Shown: piece after piece, positions 1 to 7,291 of the stretch | Position numbering within the stretch: the stretch's first letter is position 1 | How the letters are laid out: every line of letters begins with the position of its first letter | Source: Clostridium sp. Marseille-P2415 | GTDB taxonomy: Bacteria; Bacillota; Clostridia; Lachnospirales; Lachnospiraceae | Reading direction: 5' to 3' | Length of the DNA stretch: 64,000 nucleotides | Assembly: GCF_900155545.1 (NCBI RefSeq) | Contig: NZ_LT732526.1 | Span: forward strand, 2,153,747 to 2,217,746 | Position numbers and translations under genes: made by a program | Notes under the pieces: model-generated | Database searches by the model: none | Seen by the model: the letters and a program-made list of their open reading frames with translations, nothing else | Told to the model about the DNA's origin: nothing

Positions 1-196
1 TCTTTGTATCTGGAAAAAGCTGATTTGCCAAGACGTCGTCAGTCAGGTTCTCTGAAAGCGGCCATTCAAGGTGTTTTTCTCTGGCTGCTTTGAGAACCTT
101 GTTGACAGTTTTCTATGAAACACTGCAACTTAATGCAATGTTTGTCTGACTGAGATTCAGACTTGCGATTCTGAGTATCTCACGATACTTGGTCAT
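1..196 (-). pseudogene. istA: IS21-family transposase IstA, N-terminal fragment, broken by a stop
   Basis: The minus-strand reading begins with ATG at 196 behind a strong AAGGAGG and continues to the window edge. It gives MTKYREILRIASLNLSQ, then a helix-turn-helix stretch (TNIALSCSVS) followed by KTVNKVLKAAREKHLEWPL, typical of the start of IS21 IstA. Codon 28 is TAG (113-115), in the middle of the recognition-helix region where family members usually have an arginine or similar residue, so the gene is broken in this copy. The rest of istA and any istB would lie outside the window. The family call rests on recognition of the N-terminal pattern only. Confidence 0.75.
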
Positions 197-350
197 AGTG
201 TGACCTCCTTATACTGTATTTACGTCATTGACGCATAAACACAGTATAAGGGAACTATAGCTACGGTTTCCAGTTCCGGAACAGCGGTTTCCTATAAAAC
301 GGAATGGCGGTTTCCTGAGACCGGACAGACGGGGCATTTTGCCCCGGAAT
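197..350. mobile_element. IS21-type terminal region with three direct repeats
   Basis: Between the istA start and the next gene are three direct repeats of the form CGGTTTCC-N4/6-CCGGA or ACGGA (264-280, 285-303, 308-325), then a G/C hairpin (CGGGGC/GCCCCG, 330-346). Multiple internal repeats near the ends are known in IS21 elements as transposase binding sites. The homologous gene at 3534 shows that similarity to the displaced locus starts only at ATTATGACCG, so the element end lies within about 15 bases before position 362. Confidence 0.6.
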
Positions 351-364
351 ACTCAGGAAACATT

Positions 365-640
365 ATGACCGAACAGGAACTACTGGATATGTTTATTCTG
401 GAACGTATCAACATGATAATTGACACATTTCATAAAAACCAGCCTGATAAATCTAAACAGGAAGAGGAACAGATTCTACAGGCTGAGATTTTCATTGAAA
501 ATTTGCCAAGCAAAGAAAAAGCATTAATTGAAAATTACATGGACTCTTTCGTACGCCTACTCGCCTTAGAAGAAAGTTTTCTATACCAGAATGGATTTAT
601 GGATGCTATTAGGATTGTAAAATTTTTTTATCAACTATAA
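365..640 (+). CDS. small DUF6809-like protein, copy 1
   Basis: A 91-residue acidic, helical protein (MTEQELLDMFILERINMIID...), close in sequence and identical in length to the gene at 3534-3809. Features typical of DUF6809-like clostridial proteins are the central KEKALIENYMDSF helix and the C-terminal FLYQNGFMDAIRI segment. Function is unknown. It runs opposite to the neighbouring toxin/immunity genes and converges on the immunity gene at 757-1161 with a shared hairpin between them. The copy at 3534 has AAAGGAGGG before its start. Here that sequence is replaced by the IS21 end and only a weak CAGGA remains, so translation is probably reduced. Confidence 0.7.
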   Translation: MTEQELLDMFILERINMIIDTFHKNQPDKSKQEEEQILQAEIFIENLPSKEKALIENYMDSFVRLLALEESFLYQNGFMDAIRIVKFFYQL

Positions 641-668
641 TATTTATAAAAAATAACGACTATATATT

Positions 669-715
669 CTCTATACTTCCAAACTAATATAATTACTCAA
701 TTTGAAAGTATAGAG
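669..715. terminator. bidirectional hairpin between convergent genes
   Basis: CTCTATACTTcCAAA pairs with TTTGaAAGTATAGAG, with T-rich and A-rich flanks. It sits between the plus-strand DUF6809-like gene and the minus-strand immunity gene, so it can terminate both. Confidence 0.7.
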
Positions 716-756
716 AGTTTACAAACAAAACAAAATTTTAGAACTTCCTTATTTTA

Positions 757-1161
757 TCACTTTAATAATTCATAGACATCATCATACACTAATGCATTAG
801 GCATATTTTCTGCATAATCAATTATTTTTTTGAGCAATGTTTTATCCGCTATTGTTTCCAAATATTTCTTTTCTAAATAAGCCTCTACTAATCTAGTTAT
901 ATGCCCTTTTCCTATTTCTTTTCCTCTTAGTAACATAAAATCGGCATTATTTACTAATGACAAAAGACTGATTTCTCCACTTATTGTCGTAATTTTAACA
1001 CAAGTTTCAGTATCTAAAGGAATATCTTCACCATCTACGATTTCAATTTGACAAATATGGTCATTTCCATCTATATTTAATGAACATCTTACACCAGACA
1101 TTATTGATGGTCCTGACACATATTTACTATATAATATCACGTTTGCTTCAAAAATTAGCAT
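757..1161 (-). CDS. predicted immunity protein for the ART-like tip
   Basis: A 134-residue cytosolic protein with no signal or membrane segment. It starts 14 bases after the stop of the ART-like toxin tip (1176-1538), the usual place for a cognate immunity gene. The N-terminal half looks like a beta-rich domain (LIFEANVILYSKYVSGPSIM, a DGEDIPLD loop) and the C-terminal half is helical (AYLEKKYLETIADKTLLKK). I do not recognise a named family, so function is inferred from position alone. The gene is intact although its partner tip carries a stop, which fits selection for immunity outlasting the toxin. Confidence 0.6.
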   Translation of the reverse strand: MLIFEANVILYSKYVSGPSIMSGVRCSLNIDGNDHICQIEIVDGEDIPLDTETCVKITTISGEISLLSLVNNADFMLLRGKEIGKGHITRLVEAYLEKKYLETIADKTLLKKIIDYAENMPNALVYDDVYELLK

Positions 1162-1175
1162 TACTATAACTCCTT

Positions 1176-1538
1176 TTAATAAACATGTTCAATATTAATT
1201 ATGCTCCTGTTAAATATATCCAACATATCTGGTTCAACAGTTACTGCACCAGACTTTAAAATTCCCACATCTAATGGCATGTGATTTAATTGGTTATAGA
1301 CATTTTGGGGTATTGTCACTTCGACAATTGCGGTAGTATCTCTCATTATAGGTTGATTAGCTAAATCCAATATTTCATCAAAATTATTACCAAATTGCTT
1401 AGCTTCATATGAACGTCCATCTAGTCTACCCCTAAATCCTTTATAATCAAATATATCATCAAATTCCTCAGGTCCAACCGCTCAATATACTTTTACTGGT
1501 TCTGCTTCACTTAATCCAGACTGCCCCGAACCCTCAGG
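1176..1538 (-). pseudogene. orphan ADP-ribosyltransferase-like toxin tip, inactivated by a stop
   Basis: Reading from the linker PEGSGQ beside the IS110 element gives SGLSEAEPVKVY, then TGA (1482-1484), then AVGPEEFDDIFDYKGF, an EAKQFGNNFDEILDLA segment and a C-terminal strand-rich part ending IINIEHVY. ART-fold toxins of this kind normally read YRAVG at the break, so a single CGA-to-TGA change at the presumed NAD-binding arginine would account for the stop. The tip has no start codon or delivery domain and is separated from any effector by the IS110 element. The ART call rests on the xYR-like strand, the E-x-K-x-F motif and length. It is followed by an intact immunity gene. Confidence 0.6.
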
Positions 1539-1584
1539 TGGAGTACTGACATATCCGACAAACGGTAAAAATCTTTATTCAATT

Positions 1585-1613
1585 AAAAAAATTATAGCAC
1601 GTCTTTGTGCTAT
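1585..1613 (-). terminator. hairpin terminator after IS110 transposase, copy A
   Basis: On the minus strand ATAGCAC-N6-GTGCTAT is followed by a run of seven T. Equivalent hairpins follow the transposases near 4650-4675 and 58800-58830. Confidence 0.65.
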
Positions 1614-1628
1614 TTTTAAATAGAAAAA

Positions 1629-2855
1629 TTACTGTTCTTTTTCTGGCAATGGTTCTTGGTATTCCGTCTTATTTTTCATCATTCCGTACACTATGTTCAC
1701 CAAGCGACGCATGATGCAGACCAGTGCCTGTGACTTTGTCTTTCCTTCACCGATTTTTCGCATGTAATAGTCATAAAATACCGGATGATTGGGTTTTCCG
1801 TTCTTTGGTCTGGATACCATGGTTACCGCCAGGAAATAAAACAGTCCATGCAACTGGCGGTTTCCCTGTCTGGAGCTTTGTTCCTTACCTTTTCCGGCAG
1901 AACTGAACTTTACAGGAGCCACTCCTGCAAATCTTGCCAACTTGTCTGCACTGGGAAATCTTCGGATATCTCCGATTTCTGCGATTAACTTGCTTGCGAT
2001 AGACGTTCCGATTCCCGGCATACTGGTCAGTTTATAATCAAAACTAAGCAGGATTTTCTCGATTTCTTTATCAAGCCCTGCTAATTCTTCTTTCTGATGT
2101 TTCAAGTCTCTTACCAGACTTGTTGTAATGAAATCTCTGGATTCCTGATATTCCCGAAAGGTGTTTCCATCATTCTTTACACAATCCAGAATCAATTCCG
2201 CTTTATCTTTTTTGGTAATACGAAATATTTCTTTGAATTCCATTGTTAGTTCTTCTGCCGTTTTTTCTTGCAAATGGACAGGGGACGGGTAGGTTTTCCA
2301 GAAATACATGGCACATTTCCCGTCTATTTCGCTGAAAAATTTACTATAACTGGGATATGCCATGGATATCTGCTCATGGAGTCCGTTCTTAAAGCGGATA
2401 CCATCTTTCACCAGTAAATCTCTCCGATTCACCAGTTGTGCCAGTGTCCATTCATTATCTTTTGGCTTTGCATCCGGCAAGGTATGTAACTGATTAATCA
2501 AAACCGTTGCCACACAATACGCATCATGCTCATCATTTTTTCGGTACATGGGTGCACTTTTTCTCTGGTCATAAGCCAGAGCAGGATTAATGTCTTTTAC
2601 AATATAACCATTTTCAATCAGCCAGACAGCTAAGCTTCTGCCGTAGCCGTAAGCGTTTTCCAATCCATAAATGGGTTCAAGTCCAAGAATACGTGATTTT
2701 CTGTTTACCTTTTCCGCCAGCTTTTTAATTTCACTGGGCTTGTTTTCTATCACAACTACCTCTAACTTTTCATTCCAGCAGTTCACCATCACTGCGGTAT
2801 GGGTTTCCTTATGCAGGTCAATCCCTACATATAGCAGATTTTCTCTTTTCTGCAA
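1629..2855 (-). CDS. IS110-family transposase (DEDD recombinase), copy A
   Basis: A 408-residue transposase. The N-terminal DEDD/RuvC-like domain has YVGIDLHKETH (first Asp), EPIYGLENAYGYG (Glu) and KNDEHDAYCVA (last Asp pair). The C-terminal Tnp_20 domain has the helix-hairpin-helix LTSMPGIGTSIASKLIAEIG and the RFAGVAPV...SSRQGNRQLH region carrying the candidate catalytic serine. I place the start at TTG 2855 because AGGAGGGAG lies just ahead. An upstream in-frame TTG (2882) would run through that site. The protein differs from copy B at one residue near the C-terminus (EYQEP versus EYREP), so the two copies were recently duplicated or homogenised. Confidence 0.93.
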   Translation of the reverse strand: MQKRENLLYVGIDLHKETHTAVMVNCWNEKLEVVVIENKPSEIKKLAEKVNRKSRILGLEPIYGLENAYGYGRSLAVWLIENGYIVKDINPALAYDQRKSAPMYRKNDEHDAYCVATVLINQLHTLPDAKPKDNEWTLAQLVNRRDLLVKDGIRFKNGLHEQISMAYPSYSKFFSEIDGKCAMYFWKTYPSPVHLQEKTAEELTMEFKEIFRITKKDKAELILDCVKNDGNTFREYQESRDFITTSLVRDLKHQKEELAGLDKEIEKILLSFDYKLTSMPGIGTSIASKLIAEIGDIRRFPSADKLARFAGVAPVKFSSAGKGKEQSSRQGNRQLHGLFYFLAVTMVSRPKNGKPNHPVFYDYYMRKIGEGKTKSQALVCIMRRLVNIVYGMMKNKTEYQEPLPEKEQ

Positions 2856-3165
2856 TTCTCTCCCTCCTGATCTTGTTTCCAACCAATCAGTTCCCGTACC
2901 GGCAACCTCAGATGACAGCGTTAACTCTAATGAGTCCGCAAGGGTTCGACAGCCTATCTACAACAAACCAATGGATGAAAGGACAAGTTATTTATTTTAT
3001 TGGTTGTTGATGTTAACTCTGTATGGAATGGATTGCAAGTCATTTCTGGTTTTATTTTCAGGAGAAAAAACAGCAGAAAAAGAATAGAAAAGGGAGCTAC
3101 AGAAAGGAGGATTTTCCCCCTGTAACCCCCGGCAGCCCCATTTTACCATAGAACTAATTTCCTGT
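2856..3165 (-). ncRNA. candidate IS110 bridge RNA region, copy A
   Basis: This non-coding DNA upstream of the transposase is conserved in copies A-D. IS110-group elements are known to encode a bridge RNA here, with one target-binding and one donor-binding loop. Two related units are visible on the plus strand: GTTAACTCT...GCAAGGGTTCG (about 2920-2948) and GTTAACTCT...GCAAGTCATT (about 3015-3045). Both have variable bases between the constant words. The first carries AGGGTTCG, which equals the toxin-linker sequence beside this copy. RNA ends and strand are inferred from the family. Confidence 0.5.
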
Positions 3166-3169
3166 AAAT

Positions 3170-3410
3170 CCATGGTTCACCATGAACCATGGGGTCGAAA
3201 ATGATGCAGGTTAAAGAGCCGGGGTCAAAACCCTCCCCGGCTCGGGTTACATCAGCCCGCAATGCGGACTGAAAGGACTTTTTCAGCGGGGTCGGATTCC
3301 TGGCTTTGGGGTCGTGATCGGGGTTACACTTGTGTGTAAATCCCATTTACACAAAAAAGTTACGGGGTCATGAGCGACTCCTTTAAATCCATAACCAGTG
3401 AATCAAGACA
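3170..3410. repeat. cassette-flanking intergenic repeat, shortened copy A
   Basis: This copy matches the 3' part of the roughly 600-base repeat at 6226-6800. It has the stem GAGCCGGGG/CCCCGGCTC, the palindrome-like CCCGCAATGCGG and several GGGGTC words. About 350 bases present in the other copies are missing, exactly between two occurrences of TGAACCATGG, consistent with deletion by recombination between these short repeats. Open frames across it are broken by stops or differ between copies, so I treat it as non-coding. Confidence 0.7.
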
Positions 3411-3533
3411 ATAGGCATTTCGTGAATTCATTTGATCTATTTACCCAATTCAAAGCATCTATTTTTAGTAGTTTCTGGTATCGACTTTCTGACACTGTTT
3501 CGGTATCGTATGTTCTCAAAGGAGGGAAGCATT

Positions 3534-3809
3534 ATGACCGAACAGGAATTATCGGATATGTTTATTCAGGAACGAATCAACATGTTAATTGATGTATTTC
3601 ATAAAAACCAACCTGAAAAATCTAAACAGGAAGAGGAAAGGATTCTACAGACCGAGATTTTTATTAAAAATTTACCCTGTAAGGAAAAAGAGCTAGTTGA
3701 AAATTACATTGACTCTATTATAAGCCAACTTGCTTTAGAAGAAGCTTTTCTGTATCGGCATGGATTTATGGACGGTATAAAAATTCTAAAATATATCGGC
3801 AAATTGTAA
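3534..3809 (+). CDS. small DUF6809-like protein, copy 2
   Basis: A 91-residue protein highly similar to the one at 365-640 (MTEQELSDMFIQERINMLID...). The start is ATG 3534 behind AAAGGAGGGAAGC, and longer in-frame starts upstream lack a ribosome binding site. It is acidic and helical with no membrane segment or catalytic motif. Function is unknown. Like its paralogue it sits on the opposite strand to, and converges on, an immunity gene with a perfect-stem hairpin between them. This repeated pairing suggests the gene belongs to the cassette unit. Confidence 0.72.
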   Translation: MTEQELSDMFIQERINMLIDVFHKNQPEKSKQEEERILQTEIFIKNLPCKEKELVENYIDSIISQLALEEAFLYRHGFMDGIKILKYIGKL

Positions 3810-3822
3810 TTTTTTCTTTTCA

Positions 3823-3865
3823 AACGTAAAACACAGCAAATTGCATGATTGCTGTGTTTTACGTT
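3823..3865. terminator. bidirectional terminator, 17-bp perfect stem
   Basis: AACGTAAAACACAGCAA pairs perfectly with TTGCTGTGTTTTACGTT around a 9-base loop, with T-rich sequence on the left. It lies between the convergent DUF6809-like gene and the immunity gene at 3886-4218. Confidence 0.8.
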
Positions 3866-3885
3866 AATAAATTGTTTTTTTGATA

Positions 3886-4218
3886 TCAATCACCTATTGA
3901 TATTAGTCCCTTGCCTTTTTTTATAGCGCATTCAGCAAGCTTGAGCAATTCTTTTAGCATTTGATTTCCCTCATCATATTCTTCATAATCTTCGAGTAAT
4001 GATAAATCTAAAATATATCTGCAAATTTTAATAATTTCAAACACATCTTTATTAGGAATTTCAATATCATCATAAGGATCAATTTCATATAATTTACTCA
4101 TATCAAATGAACTTTTATCTCTCAGTTTATAAATAAAATTAATCAGTTCATCATTAAATTCTACATTGGAATCACTCAACTCCATATTATCTATTGAATC
4201 ACCAATATAAAAATTCAT
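3886..4218 (-). CDS. predicted immunity protein for the BECR-like tip
   Basis: A 110-residue strongly acidic protein (MNFYIGDSIDNMELSDSN..., a DPYDDIEIP loop, LEDYEEYDEGNQ) with a helical C-terminus ending KKGKGLISIGD. It starts 11 bases after the stop of the RNase-like tip at 4229-4600. Small acidic proteins in this position commonly neutralise basic nuclease tips. I do not recognise a named family. The start is ATG 4218 behind AGGAGG. The partner tip is separated from any delivery domain, so the gene may now provide stand-alone protection against kin carrying that toxin. Confidence 0.62.
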   Translation of the reverse strand: MNFYIGDSIDNMELSDSNVEFNDELINFIYKLRDKSSFDMSKLYEIDPYDDIEIPNKDVFEIIKICRYILDLSLLEDYEEYDEGNQMLKELLKLAECAIKKGKGLISIGD

Positions 4219-4228
4219 ATTTGTCCTC

Positions 4229-4600
4229 CTACTTCTTAGGGAATGCCGTAATTACATTCCCAGTTTTATCAATGACTACTTTTAATGTATTAAGTACTTT
4301 TCCATTATTATTTGTTCCAATCGGATTAGAAAATGTTTGTTCAAAAATGTATCCTTCTCTTCCGCTCGTATTTGGTTTTAATACAAATTTATCACCTTTT
4401 AATGTACTGTCAATGCCCATTTTTATGTCAAAATCAGAGTTAAAGTGAGATTTATTCCCATATGCTGATTTTGGTCCATGTCTATCTAATATATGGTTAT
4501 TAAAGGTATTATCACTCAAAGTGTAATTATCTGCCGCATCAAAAACCTCTTGAAATTTGCTATTTTTACCACCATTAATACCCTGCCCCGAACCCTCAGG
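4229..4600 (-). CDS. orphan C-terminal toxin tip, BECR/RNase-like
   Basis: The open frame from the linker PEGSGQ (4583-4600) encodes about 123 residues without a start codon of its own. It contains FQEVFDAADNYTL, then NHILDRHGPKS, KGDKFVLKP, a GREGYIFEQTF segment and the C-terminal VVIDKTGNVITAFPKK. The pattern H-x-L-x-R-H-G followed by strands and a terminal TAFP is typical of BECR-fold RNase tips in Rhs/CdiA-type toxins. The tip adjoins IS110 copy B and is followed by its immunity gene. It is probably a silent reserve cassette. An internal start at 4519 would remove the first part of the domain. Confidence 0.6.
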   Translation of the reverse strand, partial: PEGSGQGINGGKNSKFQEVFDAADNYTLSDNTFNNHILDRHGPKSAYGNKSHFNSDFDIKMGIDSTLKGDKFVLKPNTSGREGYIFEQTFSNPIGTNNNGKVLNTLKVVIDKTGNVITAFPKK

Positions 4601-4689
4601 TGGAGTACTGAGGTATCCGACAAACGGTGAAAATTCGTATTTGTTTAAAAAAAGTATAGCACATCTTCGCGCTATTTTTAAGAAATAAA

Positions 4690-5916
4690 TTACTGTTCTT
4701 TTTCTGGCAATGGTTCTCGGTATTCCGTCTTATTTTTCATCATTCCGTACACTATGTTCACCAAGCGACGCATGATGCAGACCAGTGCCTGTGACTTTGT
4801 CTTTCCTTCACCGATTTTTCGCATGTAATAGTCATAAAATACCGGATGATTGGGTTTTCCGTTCTTTGGTCTGGATACCATGGTTACCGCCAGGAAATAA
4901 AACAGTCCATGCAACTGGCGGTTTCCCTGTCTGGAGCTTTGTTCCTTACCTTTTCCGGCAGAACTGAACTTTACAGGAGCCACTCCTGCAAATCTTGCCA
5001 ACTTGTCTGCACTGGGAAATCTTCGGATATCTCCGATTTCTGCGATTAACTTGCTTGCGATAGACGTTCCGATTCCCGGCATACTGGTCAGTTTATAATC
5101 AAAACTAAGCAGGATTTTCTCGATTTCTTTATCAAGCCCTGCTAATTCTTCTTTCTGATGTTTCAAGTCTCTTACCAGACTTGTTGTAATGAAATCTCTG
5201 GATTCCTGATATTCCCGAAAGGTGTTTCCATCATTCTTTACACAATCCAGAATCAATTCCGCTTTATCTTTTTTGGTAATACGAAATATTTCTTTGAATT
5301 CCATTGTTAGTTCTTCTGCCGTTTTTTCTTGCAAATGGACAGGGGACGGGTAGGTTTTCCAGAAATACATGGCACATTTCCCGTCTATTTCGCTGAAAAA
5401 TTTACTATAACTGGGATATGCCATGGATATCTGCTCATGGAGTCCGTTCTTAAAGCGGATACCATCTTTCACCAGTAAATCTCTCCGATTCACCAGTTGT
5501 GCCAGTGTCCATTCATTATCTTTTGGCTTTGCATCCGGCAAGGTATGTAACTGATTAATCAAAACCGTTGCCACACAATACGCATCATGCTCATCATTTT
5601 TTCGGTACATGGGTGCACTTTTTCTCTGGTCATAAGCCAGAGCAGGATTAATGTCTTTTACAATATAACCATTTTCAATCAGCCAGACAGCTAAACTTCT
5701 GCCATAGCCGTAAGCGTTTTCCAATCCATAAATGGGTTCAAGTCCAAGAATACGTGATTTTCTGTTTACCTTTTCCGCCAGCTTTTTAATTTCACTGGGC
5801 TTGTTTTCTATCACAACTACCTCTAACTTTTCATTCCAGCAGTTCACCATCACTGCGGTATGGGTTTCCTTATGCAGGTCAATCCCTACATATAGCAGAT
5901 TTTCTCTTTTCTGCAA
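4690..5916 (-). CDS. IS110-family transposase (DEDD recombinase), copy B
   Basis: A 408-residue protein identical to copy A except for one residue near the C-terminus (EYREP). All expected motifs are present: IDLHKE, YGLENAYGYG, KNDEHDAYC, PGIGTSIASK and SSRQGNRQLH. The start is TTG 5916 behind AGGAGGGAG, as in copy A. It is intact and likely functional. It lies between the BECR-like tip (downstream) and the immunity gene of the VgrG-Rhs effector (upstream, about 0.9 kb away). Confidence 0.93.
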   Translation of the reverse strand: MQKRENLLYVGIDLHKETHTAVMVNCWNEKLEVVVIENKPSEIKKLAEKVNRKSRILGLEPIYGLENAYGYGRSLAVWLIENGYIVKDINPALAYDQRKSAPMYRKNDEHDAYCVATVLINQLHTLPDAKPKDNEWTLAQLVNRRDLLVKDGIRFKNGLHEQISMAYPSYSKFFSEIDGKCAMYFWKTYPSPVHLQEKTAEELTMEFKEIFRITKKDKAELILDCVKNDGNTFREYQESRDFITTSLVRDLKHQKEELAGLDKEIEKILLSFDYKLTSMPGIGTSIASKLIAEIGDIRRFPSADKLARFAGVAPVKFSSAGKGKEQSSRQGNRQLHGLFYFLAVTMVSRPKNGKPNHPVFYDYYMRKIGEGKTKSQALVCIMRRLVNIVYGMMKNKTEYREPLPEKEQ

Positions 5917-6225
5917 TTCTCTCCCTCCTGATCTTGTTTCCAACCAATCAGTTCCCGTACCGGCAACCTCAGATGACAGCGTTAACTCTAATGAGTCCGC
6001 AAGGGTTCGACAGCCTATCTACAACAAACCAATGGATGAAAGGACAAGTTATTTATTTTATTGGTTGTTGATGTTAACTCTGTATCAAATGAATTGCAAG
6101 TCATTTCTGGTTTTATTTTCAGGAAAAAAACAGCAGAAAAAAGAATGGAAAAGGGAGCTACAGAAAGAGTGCTTTTACCCCCTGTAACCCCCGGCAGCCC
6201 CATTTTACCATAGAACCAATTCCCT
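5917..6225 (-). ncRNA. candidate IS110 bridge RNA region, copy B
   Basis: Same arrangement as copy A with two GTTAACTCT...GCAAG units (about 5980-6009 and 6075-6105). The first loop again has AGGGTTCG, matching the linker target beside this copy. The second unit reads CAAATGAATT where copy A has GGAATGGATT, so the second loop also varies between copies. Confidence 0.5.
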
Positions 6226-6800
6226 GTAAATCCCATGGTTCACCATGAACCATGGAGGTAGGCAGATATCTTTAAAGCAATGGCAATGCAGATTTGATGT
6301 CCCATTTCCAGTTAGCTCTGTATCGCAAAATATCGCCCCTGTATGACCTTTGAAACCGATGGCAGAGCATGTATGCCATTCAAGCATTACTAAGCCTTGT
6401 TGGCCAAATTTGAAAAGAATTGCGTTTTCCTTTTTATCTGATAAATGTTTGGATTGATGCTTATGACTGTTCATCTTCCTGTTGCGCTATCGAAAAAGTG
6501 TCGAATATATGCATATTTTTACAATGTTCCAGGTCACATATCTGCAAGCAGTTGTAAAATCTGATAAGGAAAAATCTACTCTCATTTCTTGCCCTAAAAC
6601 AAAGGTGAACCATGGGGTCGAAAATGATGCAGGTTAAAGAGCCGGGGTCAAAAACTTCCCCGGCTCGGCTTACATCAGCCCGCAATGCGGACTGAGAGGA
6701 CTTTTTTATCGGGGTTGAATTCTTTGCATTGGGGTCGTAACCGGGGTTACACTTACAGAAAATACGCATTTATTCGAAAGAATTACGGGGTTATAAGCGA
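6226..6800. repeat. cassette-flanking intergenic repeat, full copy B
   Basis: About 575 bases between the IS110 element and the end of the Rhs immunity gene. It is similar to 57131-57690 and 60400-60960, shortened at 3170-3410 and decayed at 55740-56300. It starts with CCATGGTTCACCATGAACC and ends with a pair of stem-loops (GAGCCGGGG/CCCCGGCTC and CCCGCAATGCGG). Frames within it are not conserved. It always lies directly downstream of an immunity gene. Confidence 0.75.
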
Positions 6801-6806
6801 CTCCAT

Positions 6807-7280
6807 TTAATCCCAATATAAAATCTTAACATTATCAAATTCATGCATTGAACTCTGGCTATTCTTTAGGTCAATAACATCACCAGTACTTTTAAACAAA
6901 TAAAAATGTTCTTGATTATATTCCTCCATTTCTTTTAAATCACTAATACTACTCGGCTGTATACTTTTGTAACCTTCAAACATTTTATCTATTACATCTA
7001 CACTAGTTGTAGTATTTAACCAGAGACAATCTGCATATATACTATTATTTCCTTTATAATCAATCGTTTCGTAACTATATGCTAATACATATAAATCCAT
7101 TGCCTCATCTAATCTTTTTAACTCATTTATTATAATCATTAATATCTTAATATCTTTTTGGTCATCTATTGAAAACCTATTAAATCTCCCTAAATCTTCA
7201 TTAAAAAACAAATCGTATTCAATCAAAATATAATTATCCGTAGGAACTTGAACAGTTTTTATCAAATTTGACAGTTTCAT
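6807..7280 (-). CDS. predicted immunity protein for the VgrG-Rhs nuclease
   Basis: A 157-residue cytosolic protein starting 11 bases after the end of the giant Rhs gene. I use ATG 7280 because AGGGAG lies seven bases ahead, and a GTG one codon earlier is an alternative. The protein is acidic (LIEYDLFFNEDLGRF, LKRLDEAMDLYVLAYSYE), has no signal or membrane segment and ends with EFDNVKILYWD. I recognise no family. A cytosolic acidic partner fits a nuclease toxin acting in the cytoplasm. It is the last gene of the long minus-strand locus, and the repeated intergenic block begins immediately after it. Confidence 0.68.
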   Translation of the reverse strand: MKLSNLIKTVQVPTDNYILIEYDLFFNEDLGRFNRFSIDDQKDIKILMIIINELKRLDEAMDLYVLAYSYETIDYKGNNSIYADCLWLNTTTSVDVIDKMFEGYKSIQPSSISDLKEMEEYNQEHFYLFKSTGDVIDLKNSQSSMHEFDNVKILYWD

Positions 7281-7291
7281 CACTAATCTCC

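Larger units (their letters stand above)
1536..3170 (-). mobile_element. IS110-family element, copy A (boundaries approximate)
   Basis: The element contains the transposase (1629-2855) and about 300 bases of conserved upstream non-coding DNA. No terminal inverted repeats are evident, as expected for IS110. One possible end is the CT of CCTGAGGG at 1535-1537, because three copies read CAGTACTCCAC-CT-GAGGG there and an intact effector (61.87 kb) carries CTGAGGG without the element. A boundary about 45 bases further inside is also possible, because that stretch differs more between copies than the transposase does. Confidence 0.6.
4598..6250 (-). mobile_element. IS110-family element, copy B (boundaries approximate)
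   Basis: Organised as copy A and nearly identical to it through the transposase and first upstream segment. The tail beyond the transposase (about 4600-4690) differs from A at many positions. This mosaic suggests gene conversion between elements. The outer junction again reads CAGTACTCCAC-CT-GAGGGTTCGGGG. Confidence 0.6.

Noticed and set aside
264-325. Three CGGTTTCC repeats considered as a CRISPR array
   Set aside because: The repeats are too short and the spacers only 4-10 bases. They fit IS21 end repeats better.
1539-1584. In-frame reading PFVGYLSTPPEGSGQ before the orphan tips taken as toxin backbone
   Set aside because: Not settled. It is open in all three copies close to the junction, but copy A has a TAA nearby, and the same DNA may simply be the IS110 end. 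I kept both possibilities and did not annotate a backbone gene.
2671-3087. Plus-strand open frame of 138 residues over the IS110 start region (also 5732-6187)
   Set aside because: It lies antisense to the transposase start and candidate bridge RNA. It recurs only because the element recurs and has no ribosome binding site.
6461-6769. Minus-strand frames with similar products at 3143-3346, 6461-6769, 57467-57658 and 60489-60884
   Set aside because: They look conserved because the intergenic repeat is conserved. Lengths and ends differ, stops interrupt the copies, there are no ribosome binding sites, and stem-loops dominate the sequence.
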